A DNA stretch of 64,000 nucleotides from Rotaria socialis (lineage: Eukaryota; Rotifera; Eurotatoria; Philodinida; Philodinidae), in NCBI GenBank assembly GCA_905331475.1, contig CAJNYU010002057.1:1-64000 (forward strand). The letters are read 5' to 3'. Below the pieces are notes generated by a model. The model made no database searches. It saw only the letters and a list, made by a program, of their open reading frames with translations, and was not told where the DNA came from. Position 1 is the first letter of the stretch. Each line of letters begins with the position of its first letter. This document shows positions 14,373 to 27,822 of this stretch, piece by piece. A program made the translations under genes and the position numbers.

Positions 14373-17305
14373 TTATTCGCCAATTGACACGTATGTAAAC
14401 AGCAAGACCAATTTTAAAGTTCCCCCCAGGTTACCCCTTTTTTCTCTTTGTCTCTCTGTCTTTGTCAGGTAATCAATTCCATTTTATGTTCTCTTTTTCT
14501 CTTCGTTACCATCAAAAAATCGAGAAAGAGAAACAGTTGAAGAATGGTTTCAATTTCAGAGACAGAGAAAAAAAAATAGTCAGAGCAAAAAAACAGGGGA
14601 CGATCGAGATAGGCTATTATTTGTGTTGATTGTGTTTTCTTTACATCGTATGGTAGAAATGGAATAAGTGGAACAGAGAAGGAAAAAAAGAGAGAAAGAA
14701 AAGAATTGGTTTATTTTATTGCTCATACACACTTATAAAACTCTTTTATTTAATAGTTTTTTCTTCTTCTTCTTCTTCTTTACTTTGTCCAATTATGTTG
14801 ATCGATAGTATGCAACGATGGTGACAAAAGTCAATTTTTTTTTCATTTTATTTTAATGGATAAATGTAGTTTTTCTTAAAATGCGAAAGACTTGTTCACA
14901 CATTTCCTTTTTTAAATTACTTCAATCATTCATCTACAGACAAACATCATTCAATGTATATATTCAAAAAGTAAATTATATATATATATATACATATTTA
15001 TGTGTATTGTCGACAGAATGTCTCTTGTTTTTTCGACGGCAACGTTGTTATGTAAATATCTGTGATTTCTTCTCTTCTTTTTGACATGGTGGAGTACTTT
15101 TAAATGTTGATAGTAGGCAAACCGAGAGAAAGAGAAGGAGAGAGACAAAAAACAAGATGAATGCGACATAGTTTTTAATATGAATTAAGTGAATGATCAT
15201 TATGGTAAAGCAAGAAAAGCAAAGTTTAAGTGGATTAACACGTCGATAGAAAGATTATGAAAAGAGGTTTTTATTTAATTATATGATCGATTAAGTTATG
15301 CACATGAATTATTAAAATACTGAAACAAAGAATTAAAAGACATGCATGCACGGAAGCATCATACCTTTGTTATATCTTACACATTCAGATACAGAATATC
15401 ATCCGTTTCTTTTTTTTTGTCAACTGTATGATCTTTCAAAGAGGAAAATGAAAATAACTCTTTTAAATATTTGATCTGTATTCAAAATGAAATTCTAGAA
15501 GTAACGCTGATTTTTCTACGATTCTAATGAAAAATTTTTATTCTTGAAAGTCTTTATTTCTTATTCTATTTATCATAAAACTAATTTGTCGACTCCTATT
15601 TTACATACATCAACAAATTCACAATATAAGAGGTAACTTTTCATATATCGTATCTAAACTATCTACCAATCAAGGTCAACTTACCGAGTAACCTTGAATG
15701 TGTTATGATGTTAATTAATACTTTTCTTTCAAATGTTCAAAAAATAAAATCTCGAACAATTTGATCTATAAATAACCCTATGTTGGTTATGGAACACTTA
15801 ACGAACGATTGATTGCTAAAAACAAAAGTACGGATGCGCTTCATTGATCTATGTTTGAATGGGCTGGCACATAACAACGATGCTTTTCAAAGAATAATAT
15901 TCTTCTTAGAAGTCGTTTCTTAATTGCATGCAAACTATTTTTGAGAAATGTGTTATAGAAGATATAATATCGAAGAAAATGTTTACCAATGAATCAAATA
16001 TTTCCACGTTGTTAGATGAATAAGAAATGTGAAACCATTATATAGTTCATACAATGATAATGGGAAGGTAAAATGAGCATTGACGTTTACCATCAATGTT
16101 TGTCTCGTGTAAACTCTATTATAGAGAAGAAGCTCGAAAAACTCCTAAGTAGCTCACTATTAACTAAACGATGGAAGTGGCCAAAACCTACATCCAATTT
16201 GATTGGATTAGAATCTTTTTTTTGTTCTTGCAATGATGACGAACCCGTGAAAGTTTTTATTAACAAGGAAACCATCAGTGGATGCTATTTCGAGCAAATA
16301 CACACCTGACTGAAAATATTATTCAATACTGTCAAATAGTCAAAAGACTTCACATTTGAATGCGTCCTCTTTAAATACTGTAGATACAGATTTCTTCAAT
16401 GAGAAGTGAATTCTTTTGTATGATAACTCTGCTTACCGTGAGTTCGTAAAAAGAATTTAGAGTCTAATTAAACTATCAACATGTAAAATACTTCCAGTTT
16501 GGAAAGTTTACACAAGGGGTCAGTAAAATTTCAAGTATAAACAATTACATTTAGACGACTATATAAGAATAGGTTCACAAAGTCTTATAATTTCTTCAAC
16601 AGGTTATTGTTAGATAGTATATTCGTTGAAAATTTCACTGGTCTGGATCTAATAATTTATTTCAATGGTGCTAATTATAAACAAAAGGCAGTCCGATCGA
16701 TTAGACTAAATTGAAGGCATTGAAATCTTGTTATTTTCTTAGTCACCGTGTCGATAAAATATGTTCATTAATTATATGATTACCCTATTGACTAAAGAAG
16801 TCTAATCTATTTTCTTCCAAATTGAATCTTAAGTGCAGGTACCATTAAAATTATTTCTCATGAAATCTAGCATGCTTATCAAAGAAAAAATAAAGAACAT
16901 TTAGACTCGTTTACTCTAAAATAGGGTAGTAAAATTCTAAAAAAAGTGGGATTTTACAATTCGTTATACCCTACTGTATCTATTGAACTATCATCGCATT
17001 GTAAAAGAACAAGAAAACTCTGCATGAGATAGTAAAGAAATCGACGCGCTTATTGAGTTTGATACACTTGTGACTTCTTTTCTGGAACTTGCTAGAGAAT
17101 ACTCTTTGAAAATTAATCTATTGATGAAATCAATCAAGAGTATGCTCCTTTTTTTCTTTTCAGCAAAATAACTGTTGTCTAAATCTATATAACAGTCAAT
17201 ATTTTTGTCTTTCGTCTTATGCCTATTTCCGATTTTACAAAAAGAAAATAGGGATTTCCGCTTTATAAAGTATTTTTCACTGTATAAAATTTGACTATTG
17301 TTAAC
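14373..17305. other. Intergenic about 2.9 kb, no gene recognised
   Basis: Upstream of TTLL4 and downstream of the Q-rich gene. Only short spurious ORFs. A (TTC)n microsatellite lies at about 14759-14780. The last codon of the Q-rich ORF overlaps a consensus splice donor, so a further exon of that gene could hide here, but no acceptor plus coding stretch was convincing. Confidence 0.4.
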
Positions 17306-17639
17306 TTACCCGTCGTTCGATGCTGCCGATGCACTAATGGCTCTCTTTTTTATTTTATTATTAATCTCTTCTTTCTTTCTTCGTAATTCAGCATTAGCCG
17401 CTGATACACTGTTTGATCGGAAAGCAGGATTATTATTCGTTGATGATTGTTGCATTTTCACGACTGATATTGTTGAGATTCCATCATTCGCTGTTCCGTG
17501 TGATTGTTGTAGATTCGTTTCAATTTTGAGTGATTCTTTTATTATTGAATTAGGTGCAGTAAATGATAAAAGACTTTTTTGAGATAATGGCACTGTTTGT
17601 TGTTGAGATGATGGCGCTAGTAATTGTTGACGCTGTGGC

Positions 17640-17676
<37 letters not shown>

Positions 17677-19751
17677 GCAATTGCAGCTGCATTTGTTGTC
17701 TTTGTAGCTGTTGCTGTTGAAGTGATTGTGGTTGTAGTTGTGCTGAATATATACGATTCCCATTTAAATTCGTATTCATACCAGTATTATTTTCAGTTAT
17801 TATTGCTACTTGAACAATATTATTTGTTGGAAGACCACCGGGCTTAGCTGATCTTGCAGGAATAACCGAACGTATGTTAGATGCTGTTGGCATTGGTGGT
17901 TTTGATTCAGTTGATTTAACGAAATCTCGTCTGATCATCACCTGAAATATTATATGTACATAGCAACCGTGACAGAATGGTTTAAAATTTCTTTACTCTC
18001 GTAATAATCGCTCTTTGTTGTTCAACATTAGCAGGTGGCTTAGCTGTAATTAATGATGTTGGAATAGACAAGGGCACATGTGACATGTTTTCTAAGTTAG
18101 ATGTTTCAACCGACTTAGGTGTTTCTTCAGTTTTATTGGGTGGTGCTGCCATTTGATTAGAATATCCTGATCCTTGAATCTATAATAGAAATTTATTTAA
18201 AACAGCTTTTTCTTTGGTTTCAGAATGAATAAATGAAAACCTGTAAAGATGTGGAACGTTCAATATTATTATTTGTGTTATTTTCATCTTGTTTGGTTGG
18301 TCGAAGATTTTCACTTGATTTTCGTATAATTGATCGTGTCGTTTCGTTAGCTTGAAATGTACGTTCATTGCTAATTCCATTAAAAATTGATCGTTCACTT
18401 TTGTGTTGTTGTTGATTTGCTATTCCGTCATTATTTGCTGTGTTCAATGGTTGTGGTAGTACTGTTGTTTGCTTTGAATTAAATAATTTAGCTGCTGGAA
18501 TATTACGAGAATTTTTTTGAAAATTAGCCAATAAAGCTTTTTTCCAATTTTGATTATTGTTACTCGCCGTTGAATTACCACCAGTTGCAAAAGGAGGCGT
18601 ATTAGGTAATTGTTCACATGCAGCCGATGGTTGACCAGGTATTGCTGAATCATCTTTAATGCCATTGGGACGTGGAAATATATTGATAGCTGAGGTATTA
18701 CCTGGATTTATAGGTGTGCGCTGAAATATGACGAAATACAAGTATTATCGCACTCATATGGAAGCAAAAACAAAAAGTTCGCCTTACCCAGGTGTCCATG
18801 AGTGATATGACAATATCTGTAGCTGATGTACCTTTCTGTTTAAGAGCATCATTGTTCGTTAGATTTGTTGTCTTTAAAAGTCAATAAATAAAGTTTTGAT
18901 AAAAAGACTCGTTAGTCGCATGACTTACATTTGTTTCCGATACTCTCAATGTCCCATTTGTACGTTCATCACTAACAACACGTCGTGCAATAGATGTTGC
19001 TGGAACAGCATGAGCCCATCGACGACTATCATCTTGTACAGTGGATGTAGTAGCTGTTGGCTCGGGTTCTTGTGTTCTTCCACCGGATAAAAGTGGACTT
19101 TGAGCTTTAGGATAAGTCGGTTGTCTGTCTCTATTCGCTATTATTGTTGTTGTTGAAGGTATTAGCGTTTGAATATTAGCATTGGAATTGACTATTGATG
19201 AATCACGACTTGCTGATTGTAAAGTAGTGATTGATGTTGTTGGTTGCTGATTGAAAACAACTTTAGGACGAAAAAATGGATTTGCATTGTAGGGAATTTG
19301 AAGTTTTTGCCCAACCGATGAAGTCGTTGGTTGTCTAAAAAAAAGTGAATATATATATATAACTATTTTCTGTGAATCTAAAATAAACAAAAATCTAGCT
19401 TACCCTGAACCATTCGGTGCTGGCTTATCATTATCTAAGAAATTTGAGAAGCAAACAAGAAAAGAATAGCAAACAGAGGAAAAAAATGAAATTTGAAACT
19501 CTCTTACCAGATTTTTCATTGATTTTTATTGAATGATGTGGCGGACTGGAAAATGCTTGCTGACGAGAAAGACGAACATTATGATTTGATTGTTCTATGG
19601 TTTCATGGTAATTATTAGTTACGAGTGTTGTTTTTGCTCTCGTATAAGACCCATTTGGTTGATGCTGTTGATTGGATGAATCCTGAGTTGCATAAAGAAT
19701 AACACGTTTCGGTGGTTCACGTGGAACAAACACAAGGCCATTTCTGTTCAT
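17306..19751 (-). CDS. Disordered Q-rich protein of unknown function, about 687 aa
   Basis: Not recognised. Seven exons join in phase: 19751-19508, 19434-19404, 19334-18929, 18871-18788, 18720-18241, 18179-17997, 17941-17306 (2064 nt with stop). The start is MNRNGLVFVPREPPKRVILY. The product is nearly all low-complexity (S, T, N, Q, P), with a polyQ block of about a dozen residues in the last exon (complement of 17641-17677) flanked by more Q. Three less biased islands could be binding motifs: VFVPREPPKRVILYATQD (N-terminus), SATDIVISLMDTW (exon 4), and a basic end, ELRRKKEEINNKIKKR. No membrane segment or signal peptide. Composition suggests a scaffold or regulatory protein, but that is inference. 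The stop codon is embedded in a splice-donor-like ACGG/GTAAGT, so the true C-terminus may lie further downstream. Confidence 0.75.
17639..17700 (-). repeat. CAA/CAG-type trinucleotide repeat encoding polyglutamine
   Basis: On the plus strand this is a run of TTG units at about 17641-17676. On the coding strand it is nearly uninterrupted CAA codons, with CAG/CTG variation on its flanks. It lies inside the last exon of the Q-rich gene and is a likely length-polymorphic site. Confidence 0.85.
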
Positions 19752-21251
19752 AGTGTGTTGTTTTTAGAATGAATAAAATGATTTTAAAAGAACCAAAACA
19801 CAGGAAGCACCATTATAAATAGCCGGGTAACCACCGTTCAAATTTAATAACAATATCAAGGAAAATATCTATAAAGGGAACAACAGAAAAACGTTTATTT
19901 CAAACGATTTCGCACATGCGATGATCATCATCATTATTATTGATGTTGTCAAGGTATCCACGTCAATCATCGAAAGATCAAATACTAAATTAATATTATC
20001 ACAGTATTGTGATTACAATGTATGATTAAGGAAATGATCAAAATTAATTTTTCTTAGTTCTCGATGTTATTTTTGAAATTTCATCTTATGTAAATTGATG
20101 AAAACTGATAAGTGGCGCCACTGTATTATAATTCTCTATAAAAAAAATATAATATTGTTTACATTGTAGTAAAATTTTTGTGCAAACAATAGCTATTGAT
20201 TTTGATTAATCGAATTGATGAAATTGATTCTAAATCTGTTAATTTTGAAATCACTAGAAACTAAAATTTTAAGTATCGTCGCAAGATTTCTATGTCTATA
20301 CCAGAAAAACGTTCTTTTTCACCGTTATCTGAAATTCTATCAGAAGCCAAAAACCAAATATTCATTTCTGATCCTTTTTAATCAGTTACTTCAAAGTCTA
20401 AATCAAATTATGACAGAATATATGAAAAAATAAAGTTTATCTGCTAATTTTTCAATCCACATTTCTTTACGAATCAGGCGCAGTGTCACATTACAAAATA
20501 ATGATCATCACAGAAAATTCTTACATAATCTTCTTTTTCGAAAAATAAATTTTAAATTTAGAAAATGTTCCTCATATCAATACTCATCTCGAATTATCAC
20601 GATTAATATGCAAACTTACTTTACATTCAACAGAAGTAACTAAAATACTTTTACGTACTATAATCGTCTCTGTTGCATTTCTAACTCAAAGTTTCTAATA
20701 AAATAATTCATATAATTTTCGCAAAGTAATTTCTATGTGCGGAGATTTTTTTTCAAATTCTAAGTAAGTACTTAAGAGACGTCGTATTGCTAAAAGAGCT
20801 CTCAGTCAAATGTACATTTAGAATTTAATGGAACAATCTCTATTGACTTAATAGAGAAATGTTGTACACATGGCAGTTTCCAATAGTAACCGAACATTGC
20901 TCTGCTAACCCTACAGAAAAATCTATGTCTCATATTTGTATATTTAGTTTTAGAATTCTGATTTTTGAAAACAACGTAGTCCATAATTGAAACGAAGAGG
21001 TTATCGATTGAAGTATGGAAGTTTTTCTTTAAGCGATTTCAAACTAATTACTGATTATAAGAGCACCGATACCTTGAAGTACCATCGTGCTTCAGATGTC
21101 AGATTTTTCTAGAAACCAAAATAGTCTGCAATCTATAATCTAACAGCTCCATCTGTAAATCGTTTTTCTCTTTCGTTGTTGTTTCACCTTGTCATATCTT
21201 TCTTGTGTTTTCTTATTAAAAATCTTTCTTTTTAAAAAACAAATCTAGATT
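19752..21251. other. Intergenic between two divergent genes
   Basis: 1.5 kb shared upstream region of the Q-rich gene (-) and COMMD5 (+). It is AT-rich with spurious ORFs only; no core promoter motif could be defended. Confidence 0.5.
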
Positions 21252-22266
21252 TTGATCCAAATGCCAGATCATCGTTCATATCAAGATCCATTCTATGGAT
21301 GGACCACACCGAAAGCGATATCTTTATGCCTACAAAAGCTTAAAGAATGTAGTAGTTCATTACCAGCTGAAGCAATTAAAAAGCTTATTTTAAGTAAAAA
21401 AAAGCATAAAGATCAAATTGCTCATCTACTAAACTATTATTTTGTTTTAGTGAGTGAAGCTAAAATTTTAAATGAACAAGCATCTACATCTCCGCTTGAA
21501 TTTTTAACGAAACTTTCGAAAAAATATTCGATTTCTATTGAACACTTAATAGTCATTTTCAATGGTTTTGTACATGTTCTTCGTTTGGCATTAAAACCGC
21601 CTGCAGCATTTCTAAAACCAGAAGTAAGATCTATTCGATTAATTAATTGAATGAGCGATTGTTATCTTTTCTTAAATTTTTAGATATTCAAAGATGATTT
21701 ACGCGATTTAAAGTACAAAAGCAAAACTTTTCTCGTCCAAATAGAAATCATTTAATTAATTTTTTTCATTTAGATTTTCCGAAGCAATCATTGAAGAATT
21801 TCATAATATACTTTTTGGTCCTAAGTATGGATAGACAATCTAAAGTAAATTTATTTTTATTAATTATCTTTGCTTGATAGACGTGATCAATTGTATAATG
21901 TTGCTCAAGAACGTGATCGTCCTCGTCTTTCATTTCTTCAAACATTTGATTGGAATCTTGATGTTACACTGACTACAGCGTATGCATTTCTATGTTGCCT
22001 TTTTCTTTTTATCTATTGCTATTTACTTTTAGATCTCTATCGCGATGCATTGAGCCTTTATTATTCTTTCAATTTCGTACAACTGACAATCGAAATTTAA
22101 CATTTGAAGTAAATCATATTGAATATTGAATATTTTTCGATCGAACATTTTCTATTTTGAGGTTCCAATAAAAAAATTCAATGAACTACGTTATAATACA
22201 GCTTTACTATTGAAGGAGATGGAAGAAGTTGATGGCAAACAAGCATTGAAACTACTTGAAACATAG
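21252..22266 (+). CDS. COMMD5: COMM domain-containing protein 5
   Basis: Subunit of the Commander/CCC complex that works with retriever in endosomal recycling and influences NF-kB and cullin ligases. Six exons: 21252-21623, 21684-21712, 21774-21824, 21881-21979, 22033-22108, 22162-22266, phases exact (732 nt, 243 aa; human COMMD5 is 224). An N-terminal helical HN domain (about 1-150, with EFLTKLSKKYSISIEHLIVI) is followed by IFKDDLRDLKFSEAIIEEFH. The COMM core has LQTFDWNLDVTLTTA (the W-x-x-DV signature) and ends VPIKKFNELRYNTALLLKEM, the hydrophobic C-terminal helix typical of the family. The DV-T-S style and LLLKEM tail point to COMMD5. Met1 is used; the Met four codons later is also possible. 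Confidence 0.88.
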
Positions 22267-23025
22267 AAACAATGGCTCTTCAATAGTATTTATTTGTCAC
22301 TTGAATAATTACATACCAATCATTTCCTCTTTGCATTTTTCTGTTTTCTTTCTTTCAAAATATGATTGTCGTGATTTTCTTTTTTTGCTATTTGATGAAC
22401 ACAACAAAAGAACGAGAATAAGATGGAAATCAGTTGATACAATTGTTGATTAAACTCTAGAGCGTGCAATTTATTCCCTAAAGCACTAATACTATAATGA
22501 CCTTTATATTTCGTTTTTCTCTTTGACTTATGTTAAAATAAAGTATTGTCTAATCGTTGAAGCGATCGATGATGTACGCATTTTCGATTAGTAATCGAAG
22601 AAAAATGTTGATGCGATATGTCACTAGAGATTTTGATCGTTAAAGATGAACTTAATAGATGTAATGTATGCATTAATGGAAGGGAAAGAAGAAAGAAAGA
22701 GAGAGAGGGGAAAATGCTTGTTTAACTCAATCTCGTTCCACCCCCGTGGCATTGTTGTTGTAACTTGATCAACGGATGACGAAGGAAGAACATGCACGAA
22801 ACGCATTAGCAATCAATTTTCGGGATGGTGCTTGTCTTGACTCTCACAACAGGCAGTGCAGTTACTGTTTTGTCGTTGTATAACAAGAATAAATGAACCA
22901 GACATTCATCTGTTTATCACCTTAGAATATTACAATTTTTTTCTTCTTCATTTTCCTATGTTCTTCATCTGAAAAATGTTTAATAAAGCGATGGCACATG
23001 CCTTTACATTCACAGAAACGTAATG
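22267..23025. other. Intergenic, no gene seen
   Basis: Between COMMD5 and an orphan ORF. Contains a short GA-rich patch (about 22680-22710). No supported feature. Confidence 0.5.
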
Positions 23026-23652
23026 TCAACAACACACTCTTATCTTAATGACAAATGAGATAAGTAGAAAAAGAAGCGTGAATATTTGGCACTTGACAGT
23101 AGTTCTTGCCGGTGAAATCGAACGCAGATGTTGAGCATAGAAATTTTTATATACAGATGATGTAAAACAATGTCTTAGATCTTCGTCGTTAAGTTCTGAG
23201 TTAGCACGATCGAGTGTGGATTTTGATTTTGATTTTGACTTTGATTGTTCACATATACGTATTGTATCGGGATCATGATGAAGACATAAGTGTAAAATTA
23301 ATATATATTTACAATTGTCCGATTCTTGTTCATTATCAAACGATGGGTGATGTCGTTGGCGAAAGAAACACGTTAGTACATAATTCTTACACGAATATTC
23401 ATCAATCGATTTAGCAATAGCTAATGCTCGATCATATGATTTGGAAGATGATAAAATAGGTTGAGAAAAAAATATAAGACAAATAGAACATAATCGAATA
23501 AGATTATTATTTATGTAACCAGTAAACGTTGAATAAGACGGTAATAATACAGGTAAATGAAATCGTATATAAACCATGCTTTTAGCTGAATGATCTAATG
23601 AAAACAAAACAAAAAAACGTTGTCTCATTTTATGTTTAATTGTAATGTTCAA
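23026..23652 (-). CDS. Hypothetical protein, 208 aa, single exon
   Basis: Not recognised. The longest ORF between COMMD5 and ENKD1. The N-terminal third contains a hydrophobic stretch around residues 43-65, and the last 25 residues are strongly hydrophobic (QIFTLLFLLISFVIKIRVCC), so a tail-anchored or two-pass membrane protein is possible. The middle is Cys/His-rich and includes a Ser-Lys dipeptide run near residue 137. No homologous domain could be named. It may be a lineage-specific gene or chance; its length in AT-rich DNA and varied composition make it somewhat more likely real than the surrounding short ORFs. A second Met (residue 9) is an alternative start. Confidence 0.35.
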   Translation of the reverse strand: MNITIKHKMRQRFFVLFSLDHSAKSMVYIRFHLPVLLPSYSTFTGYINNNLIRLCSICLIFFSQPILSSSKSYDRALAIAKSIDEYSCKNYVLTCFFRQRHHPSFDNEQESDNCKYILILHLCLHHDPDTIRICEQSKSKSKSKSTLDRANSELNDEDLRHCFTSSVYKNFYAQHLRSISPARTTVKCQIFTLLFLLISFVIKIRVCC

Positions 23653-25125
23653 TGATAATCGTAATAATAATAAATGAAATAGATATCATTTGTTTTACGA
23701 TTACTTTTTATGCTGTGGTTGGCTAAGTTTTTTAATCATTTTCTAATGTACGCATAAGTATTCAAGAGTGTTGTATACTAATGAAATATCTTTTTTTCTT
23801 CTGTGTTACGACATACCTAGACAGTCACATGGGAGACGATACAAGTGTGAGATTTCACTTTTTACTACTTACACTTTTTTTACCGTCTATATAATTTGAC
23901 AGGTGATCTAGGCATGTGTGAGTCGGACACCACATTCTTTCATACGTACATAGCTATATGCTATCATCAGTCGGTTATTGTTCTCTTATCTGGTAGACAT
24001 TCAAATTTAGATCGGTAAGCGTCAAAGTTTACAGCGATGATAGATGGCTCATTCATAGACGGACACCGATAGTTTATTTGAATAACACAATAAAGGAGAT
24101 AGTAACACGAGAGAGAGAGAGAGAGAAAAACTGAGAACCTCGTTGTCTTTACCACGTTGATGTGCTGCTACTACTACTACTATATCGTATGAGAGGAGGA
24201 GAAGAAAAAAAAGTATTGAACATGAACGAAGACCGGAAGACATTCACACATAGAAAGCAAAAAAAAGAGAAAAAAAGAGAAAGAAAGGGATAAAGAGAGT
24301 CGTTGCTCTAACGTCGATGTGGTCGTACAGTGATAATGGACAAGCATCGAGTTGATGAATGAATTAACGCGTTTTCTCTACAACCGAAAGAACCAGTCGT
24401 CGTTCCTAATTTCCTGTTTCCGCCTAAACAACCGCGTCTTCTTACTTTAAATACAAATATATATATCTAAGTAATATACATATTTCAATATTGGAACATA
24501 AATATACATGATTTATTCGAGTATTAGCAAAACATCTTCAATATTAATTAACTAGCATTCTATGTAAAAATCAATTAATCTGAAATTCTTATACAATCAT
24601 CAATTCAATTATAATAAGATTGATCAAATGCTTTATGTCATCATATTATGGGTGTTGTCAGGATTAATCCGACATTCTTTAAAGCATGTGACAGATTGAA
24701 AATTATTTTTTTTCCTGCTATTCGCCGGAGACAGAGGCAAGAAACTAATGAAATTTAATATCATAGAATAGTATTTGTCCGCATTATTGGCAAATGTTCA
24801 TGTTCGTCTAGAAACCTGTTGAGTGATAGTGTGTCATGGAAAATGTCTTAACGAGATCAATAAATATAAGATTATACATCCAAGTTGTTAAAATGTAATC
24901 AGAACAAAAAAAAAACATAAAGGAAACTGTACAAGCCAAACATCTGTTCATATTGATTATTGCCAAGAATATAGTTTGCTTAATAAAACTCTATGTTTAA
25001 AACAAAATACGGATATTTTTGTCGTTGTCCGACAACAAAATGGTCATTCTTAAAATTTATTGTTGAAACATAAATCATAGAAAAATAACAAAAAAAACTA
25101 TCTACAGTTTTTTTTTTATAGATAT
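23653..25125. other. Intergenic, no gene seen
   Basis: Contains a (GA)n run at about 24110-24127 and other purine-rich patches. No gene, RNA or element boundary recognised. Confidence 0.5.
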
Positions 25126-26926
25126 TCATTCTTCACTTCTCATGAATACTTTTGGTTTAGAAAATATTTTAATTGCTTCGTCTGCTTCAATAATTTTCTT
25201 TTCAAGTTCTTCTTTGGCTCGTCGAAGTGTCAATGAATCATTGCGTATAGGTAAGTGGCTCATCTTCTTTTCGAATTCAGCACGAGCTAACAAAAAAAAG
25301 CAAAGTAAATAAAGAATAAGTCGATTCATATTTATTTTTTTATTTTTTTATTTATTTATTACTTAGTTCAAGTTGTCGTAATGTTGACAAACGTTTCTCT
25401 TCATCAATTCTGACGTGACCAATAGGACAATCTGGATCGGGTGCATTGGCACGTTCATTATATAGTTCTTGTGTTCGTTGCTCTTTTATTTTTTCGATAC
25501 TAAAATTTAAAAAAAGGAAATCGATTATATCAAAAGTAATTCATTTCTCCAATCCGACTAGAAACTTACTAATCAGGCACGCGTCCTTTTTGTTTTTCAT
25601 GATATTCTTTCATTTTTTGTTCATTTTTCGTTCGTACTTGTTCGACTAGTTCTTCACTCATTGGTTTACGTACTTTAGGAATACTCTTTACCCATTGTGA
25701 ATTAATTTTAACATAATCAAGTTTTGTGTTATTATCAATCTGTGATCGAGTCTATGAAAAACAAAATAATATAGACGGCGATTGAGTTTTAATCGTACTA
25801 AATCAACTGATGAAGACATTGAAGCTCGACGAGAGCCAGCTGCTGATTGAGATCGAACGTATTCTGGTCCTGTATTTGCATGTGCATGAAGAAAATTAGG
25901 TCGAGCTGATTGAGGTCGAGCTGATGAACGATGCGTTTCCTAAGAAAAACAAAATGCCGATACCTTTTAGTTATCAAATAAAATAGGACGATTTAAAGAG
26001 AAAGATCAAATCTATAATTGTTGTAAACGAAACCAAGATTGAACTAACGTGTCATCAATGCAAATGTCAGGATTAATATTTAGGCTATTGTCGAGTCAAA
26101 TTGTGTTAAGCTTGTCACTTATATTTTCACGAAATAGTGTAAATAATTACGTCATTTATTTTCACCCCTCAATACTTTTGAACAAAATCTCAACATTCAA
26201 ATACTATGAGGCATTTTTAGTGTGACGAAAAAACGAAACATTTCATATTACTTCATCTAATCTTTGTTTTACTTTCGATTGTACATTATCGTATTGTTTC
26301 GAATGCCAAAGTGCTTTAACAGGTATTGGCTTATTTTGTTCTTTAGAAAATTGTCTTTCTCGTGATTCTCGCATAACATGTCGAATTCGTTTCATATTTT
26401 CATTGAAATGATTTTTAGGCGGTTCTATATATACAAATTTATCATATGTGTACTTTCTTTTGAATAAAAAAGAAAGTGAAGATTTATTGACTCTACTTGC
26501 TGCGCTTCCTTGGCTTGATAGAAGACTCGTTCCTTGAATTTCAAATAGAAATGGAACACCCGTACCATGTGTTCCTCGTTTATAAATTGCTTTTGCATCG
26601 GAACCATGAACTCGAATAATACCTTGCGCACTAAAAAAGAACGAATTCTCTCGTTTTATATACATTTATTTGGTAATTTAAAGTGAAATATCTACCTAGC
26701 TGGACGATCATCGTTTTCATAGCCTGGTGTTGCTGGAATAGGTCCTGTTAAAAGAGTTCGTCCTATAAAAAAGAAGAACCACCAATGGGAAAATGATGCC
26801 AAAGTTTTTAAAAAATTTATTTTATATACCTTCTGGATTATTTCTTCGGCTGGCAGATTTTGGTGGCCGATCATAGTTATAATCTGCTGGATTTGACCAT
26901 TGTTGTGTTTGTTGAGATGCAAGCAT
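25126..26926 (-). CDS. ENKD1: Enkurin domain-containing protein 1
   Basis: Microtubule- and centrosome/cilium-associated protein. Seven exons: 26926-26830, 26762-26696, 26630-26252, 25939-25799, 25751-25570, 25499-25363, 25286-25126, phases exact (1164 nt, 387 aa; human ENKD1 is about 346). Family landmarks in order: RTLLTGPIPATPGYENDDRP; KRGTHGTGVPFLFEIQG; NMKRIRHVMRESRERQFSKE followed by PIPVKALWHSKQYDNVQSKV; MKEYHEKQKGRVPDYIEK; and the enkurin-type end LRRAKEELEKKIIEADEAIK with IFSKPKVFMRSEE. The start ATG follows directly after an AG, so a 5' UTR intron is likely. All hallmark blocks are intact. Confidence 0.9.
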
Positions 26927-27500
26927 CGCCTAAGAAACTTTATGAAAGATTTTAATAAACTTATTCTCTAAGCCGTTGAATAGCCATGAAGGATGTCATT
27001 ACTATGGATTTAGATCTATAATTATTTAATGATGATCTATAATAAAGAAAATCAAAAGTTATTAAATTAGGATTCATACTTTGAAATTTGTTTGATGAAG
27101 ATTAATTTTTATATTTACATAAAAATATAGTTTTCGAATAGATGTCAGCATGTAGTTCTCTTTTCTTAGTGAACTATCATCGATCAATAACAATTCACAG
27201 AACGTTAATATCTCTTTTTTTTCATAACTTTATTAGCATCTGCTGATCGATTATCTGAAACGACGAAAAATCCAATATATTCAAATAAAATCTCCATAGT
27301 TAATAATAATTCTCGTTATTCAGTCGACGCTCCAAAATGAATATTTAATATTATGCATTCGAAGAATTTATTTTCTCTATAGATTGAACGATGTTAGTCC
27401 TCACCAAGGTGCTCATTCATAGTTAGTATGGTGCCATACACAACAACATTATCATTTTGAATGAATTTATTGGTGATACAAAAATTTTAAGCTTTAAAAT
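26927..27500. other. Intergenic upstream of ENKD1
   Basis: AT-rich with no coding evidence; ends at the MITE target site duplication. Confidence 0.5.
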
Positions 27501-27822
27501 CAAGGGGGAAACGGCGGATTGCGGATTTTCGGATTTCTTTTGAATTTCTGAATTCTTTCGGATTGCTCATGGATTGGCAATCCCGAAAATCCGCCATTTC
27601 GTCCTTGGAAATATGAGTATTTTTGCAATCGCATTATCTTCAGAAGAAAACATCCGCTTGAGCTGAAACTTTTATGATATTCTAAGGACCACGAGGCCTA
27701 CATATTATAAAAATTTCAGCTAGAAATTCCTTTATTTACAAGAGGAGATTGCTGGTAAATTTGGGATTTTTTCCGGATTGCTCATGGATTGGGAATCCCG
27801 AAAATTCGCCGTTTCCCCCTTG
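27501..27822. mobile_element. MITE with CAAGGGGG ends and perfect 8-bp TSD
   Basis: A 322-bp element. The left end CAAGGGGGAAACGGCG is exactly repeated in reverse complement at the right end (27807-27822). It is flanked by perfect 8-bp target site duplications, TTTAAAAT, at 27493-27500 and 27823-27830. An 8-bp TSD is the hallmark of the hAT superfamily. Inside, a copy of the right-end region (ggattgctcatggattgg...) occurs at about 27561-27606 as well as at 27776-27822. No ORF, so non-autonomous. A related element sits at 60255-60444. Confidence 0.85.

Noticed and set aside
17563-17847. Plus-strand 94-codon ORF rich in Val
   Set aside because: Shadow of the polyQ exon on the opposite strand.
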